NCBI RefSeq assembly: GCF_002160015.1
Contig: NZ_NFJT01000025.1
Location: 1 to 41,757 of the forward strand
Direction of reading: 5' to 3'
Origin: Anaerofilum sp. An201
Lineage (GTDB): Bacteria; Bacillota; Clostridia; Oscillospirales; Ruminococcaceae
DNA length: 41,757 bases
Below, in pieces: positions 40,717-41,757 of the stretch. The translations under genes and the position numbers were made by a program. Each line of letters opens with the position of its first letter. Within the stretch, counting starts at the first letter, position 1. The notes under the pieces were generated by a model. It was not told the DNA's origin and made no database searches. It saw only the letters and a program-made list of their open reading frames with translations.

Positions 40717-41577
40717 TTAGCAGGAGTGGCGCAGCGAGAGGGGCGGCACTCCTGTTTTGCTTTGGATGCGCTCATGGTTGTAAAAGTGGATATAGCGGTC
40801 AATCATCTCGTTGGCTTCCGAGAAGGTAGCCGGTTTGTGGCGGTAAATACACTCGGTTTTGAGGATGGAGAAGAAATTTTCCGCCATAGCGTTGTCATAC
40901 GGGTTCCCACGTCTTGACATCGAAGGCGTAATGCCGTATTGTTTAGTCAGCTTGAAATATGCTTGCGAGGTGTATTGAAAGCCTTGGTCGCTGTGGAGGT
41001 GCAACTCTGCGGCGACCTTCTTCTTTTCTCTGCGTACTGCCTGTCGGATGGTGTCCAACACCAGGTTCACCGTTTGTTGTGTTGCAGTTTTGTAGGCCAC
41101 AATACTGTTGTCATACAGATCTCGGATCATGGACAGGTACAGCACACCTTGTTTGGTGTGGATGTAAGAGATGTCCGTTACCCATTTGCGGTTTGGTGCT
41201 TCGGCGTGAAAGTCTCGGTTGAGAAGATTCTGGTATTTGTGTACCTGCTGGCCCATCTGCTGCCACTTTCTGTGGCGGCGAATCTCTGCCAGCAGGCCGT
41301 ATTTCTTCATGACACGCAGGATGGTTTTGGGGTTGTGATAAATCCTTTTGCTGTTTTTCAGCCACTGCCACATCCGTCGGTAACCGTAAGTGTGAAAGCA
41401 TTTGCCTTGCTGCTGTCGGATCGTTTCGGCAAGGGCAGCATCCTTTTCTGGCCGGTTCATCCGCTTTACAAAGCTGTAATAGCCGCTTCTCGATACTGAA
41501 AAGAATTTGCACATTACAACAATGGGATATTCTTTCCTGTGGCGGTAAATCACTGCATACTTTGCCTTTGCTCTCAC
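40717..41577 (-). CDS. IS3-family transposase, OrfB (DDE integrase)
   Basis: A 286-aa catalytic half of an IS3 transposase. An N-terminal HTH_21-type region (about 45-105, including TYGYRRMW) precedes the rve integrase core, with the DDE triad D135 (WVTDISY), D197 (HSDQGFQY) and E233 (NAMAENFF), spaced 35 residues between the last two. The conserved C-terminal YNHERIQSKTG is complete, so the protein looks functional. The GTG start (41577) overlaps the orfA stop as GTGA. This suggests coupling or reinitiation, though IS3 elements normally make an OrfAB fusion by -1 frameshifting. Confidence 0.95.
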   Translation of the reverse strand: MRAKAKYAVIYRHRKEYPIVVMCKFFSVSRSGYYSFVKRMNRPEKDAALAETIRQQQGKCFHTYGYRRMWQWLKNSKRIYHNPKTILRVMKKYGLLAEIRRHRKWQQMGQQVHKYQNLLNRDFHAEAPNRKWVTDISYIHTKQGVLYLSMIRDLYDNSIVAYKTATQQTVNLVLDTIRQAVRREKKKVAAELHLHSDQGFQYTSQAYFKLTKQYGITPSMSRRGNPYDNAMAENFFSILKTECIYRHKPATFSEANEMIDRYIHFYNHERIQSKTGVPPLSLRHSC

Positions 41578-41757
41578 TTCCTTCCTGTGGATTGCAGAAA
41601 ATCCCGCAGCAGCTCATTTTCCATGCGCAGCCGCCGAATCTCGTAAGCCTGCTCTGCAACAATGTCCCTTGGCGAAGCAGCTTTTCTCGGCCGTCCTTTG
41701 GGCCGTATCGTGATCCCGGCTTCTCGCTTCCGTTGTTTGGCACGTTCCCGTTTCACA
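41574..41757 (-). CDS. IS3-family OrfA, C-terminal part
   Basis: The visible 60 or so residues end in EQAYEIRRLRMENELLRDFLQSTGRK, a leucine-zipper-like helix typical of IS3 OrfA proteins, preceded by a basic segment KGRPRK. The N-terminal HTH lies past the window edge; the apparent GTG at 41756 is probably internal. The stop overlaps the orfB start. Confidence 0.8.
   Translation of the reverse strand, partial: VKRERAKQRKREAGITIRPKGRPRKAASPRDIVAEQAYEIRRLRMENELLRDFLQSTGRK

Larger units (their letters stand above)
40671..41757 (-). mobile_element. IS3-family insertion sequence, incomplete at window end
   Basis: It contains both IS3-type genes: orfB (40717-41577) and the 3' part of orfA (41574 to the edge). 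The near end is placed tentatively at TGTGCAGACAGCAC, 40671 onward, because IS3 elements end in TG..CA and the remaining distance to the orfB stop (46 bp) is normal. The other end lies beyond the window, so neither the inverted repeats nor the target duplication can be checked. It sits directly behind tsf. Confidence 0.85.

Overview
The window looks like chromosome from a GC-rich, anaerobic, probably spore-forming member of the Clostridia (Oscillospirales/Ruminococcaceae type, gut-associated). This rests on the sporulation genes (a SipL-like and SpoIVA pair, and an M23/M50 SpoIVFA/FB-like pair), a class III fructose-1,6-bisphosphatase, a sortase-anchored mucin-type glycosidase, Firmicutes gene families throughout, and frequent TTG/GTG starts behind strong AGGAGG sites. 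No rRNA, tRNA or CRISPR array was seen.

Layout. 1-81 is a perfect 39-bp foldback palindrome that runs into the start of rsgA and is most likely an assembly or library artefact at a contig edge. 54-1558 (+): rsgA and thiN. 1681-3152 (+): an MFS efflux transporter behind a structured leader with a possible leader peptide. 3271-7505 (-): a compact metal operon, with a CadC/SmtB-like repressor and its operator, a free-standing HMA metallochaperone, a Zn/Cd-type P1B ATPase, then sufC- and sufB-like genes (a minimal SUF pair) joined by stop/start overlaps. 7639-8529 (-): YitT protein. 8751-10091 (+): MATE exporter. 10170-11611 (+): M23/M50 pair resembling spoIVFA-spoIVFB. 11699-13066 (-): a small membrane protein and a PflX-like radical SAM protein.

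13300-17329 (+): class III FBPase, a tyrosine-phosphatase-like protein, DeoD purine nucleoside phosphorylase and cytidine deaminase. 17510-18628 (+): BMP-family nucleoside-binding lipoprotein. The matching ABC transporter (ATPase plus two permeases) and pyrimidine-nucleoside phosphorylase lie at 29200-34249. Together these form a nucleoside uptake and salvage set. It is split by a 6.8-kb GH101 endo-alpha-N-acetylgalactosaminidase (19070-25840, signal peptide, LPSTG anchor) and by sipL-spoIVA (25983-28985), which has an excellent sigma-E promoter.

34246-38789: VanZ-like protein (+), dCMP-deaminase-like protein (-), an ECF sigma/DUF4179-like anti-sigma operon with a self-type promoter (-), and an orphan DUF1887 (CARF plus PD-(D/E)xK, Card1/Can2-like) gene (+). 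38940-40624 (+): rpsB-tsf. From about 40671 to the window end an IS3-family element (-) sits just behind tsf.

The observations most worth following up are the orphan Card1-like protein with no CRISPR nearby, the fusion of a metal-efflux operon with a minimal SUF pair, the switch-like leader of the MFS gene, and the placement of the GH101 gene inside a nucleoside-salvage region.
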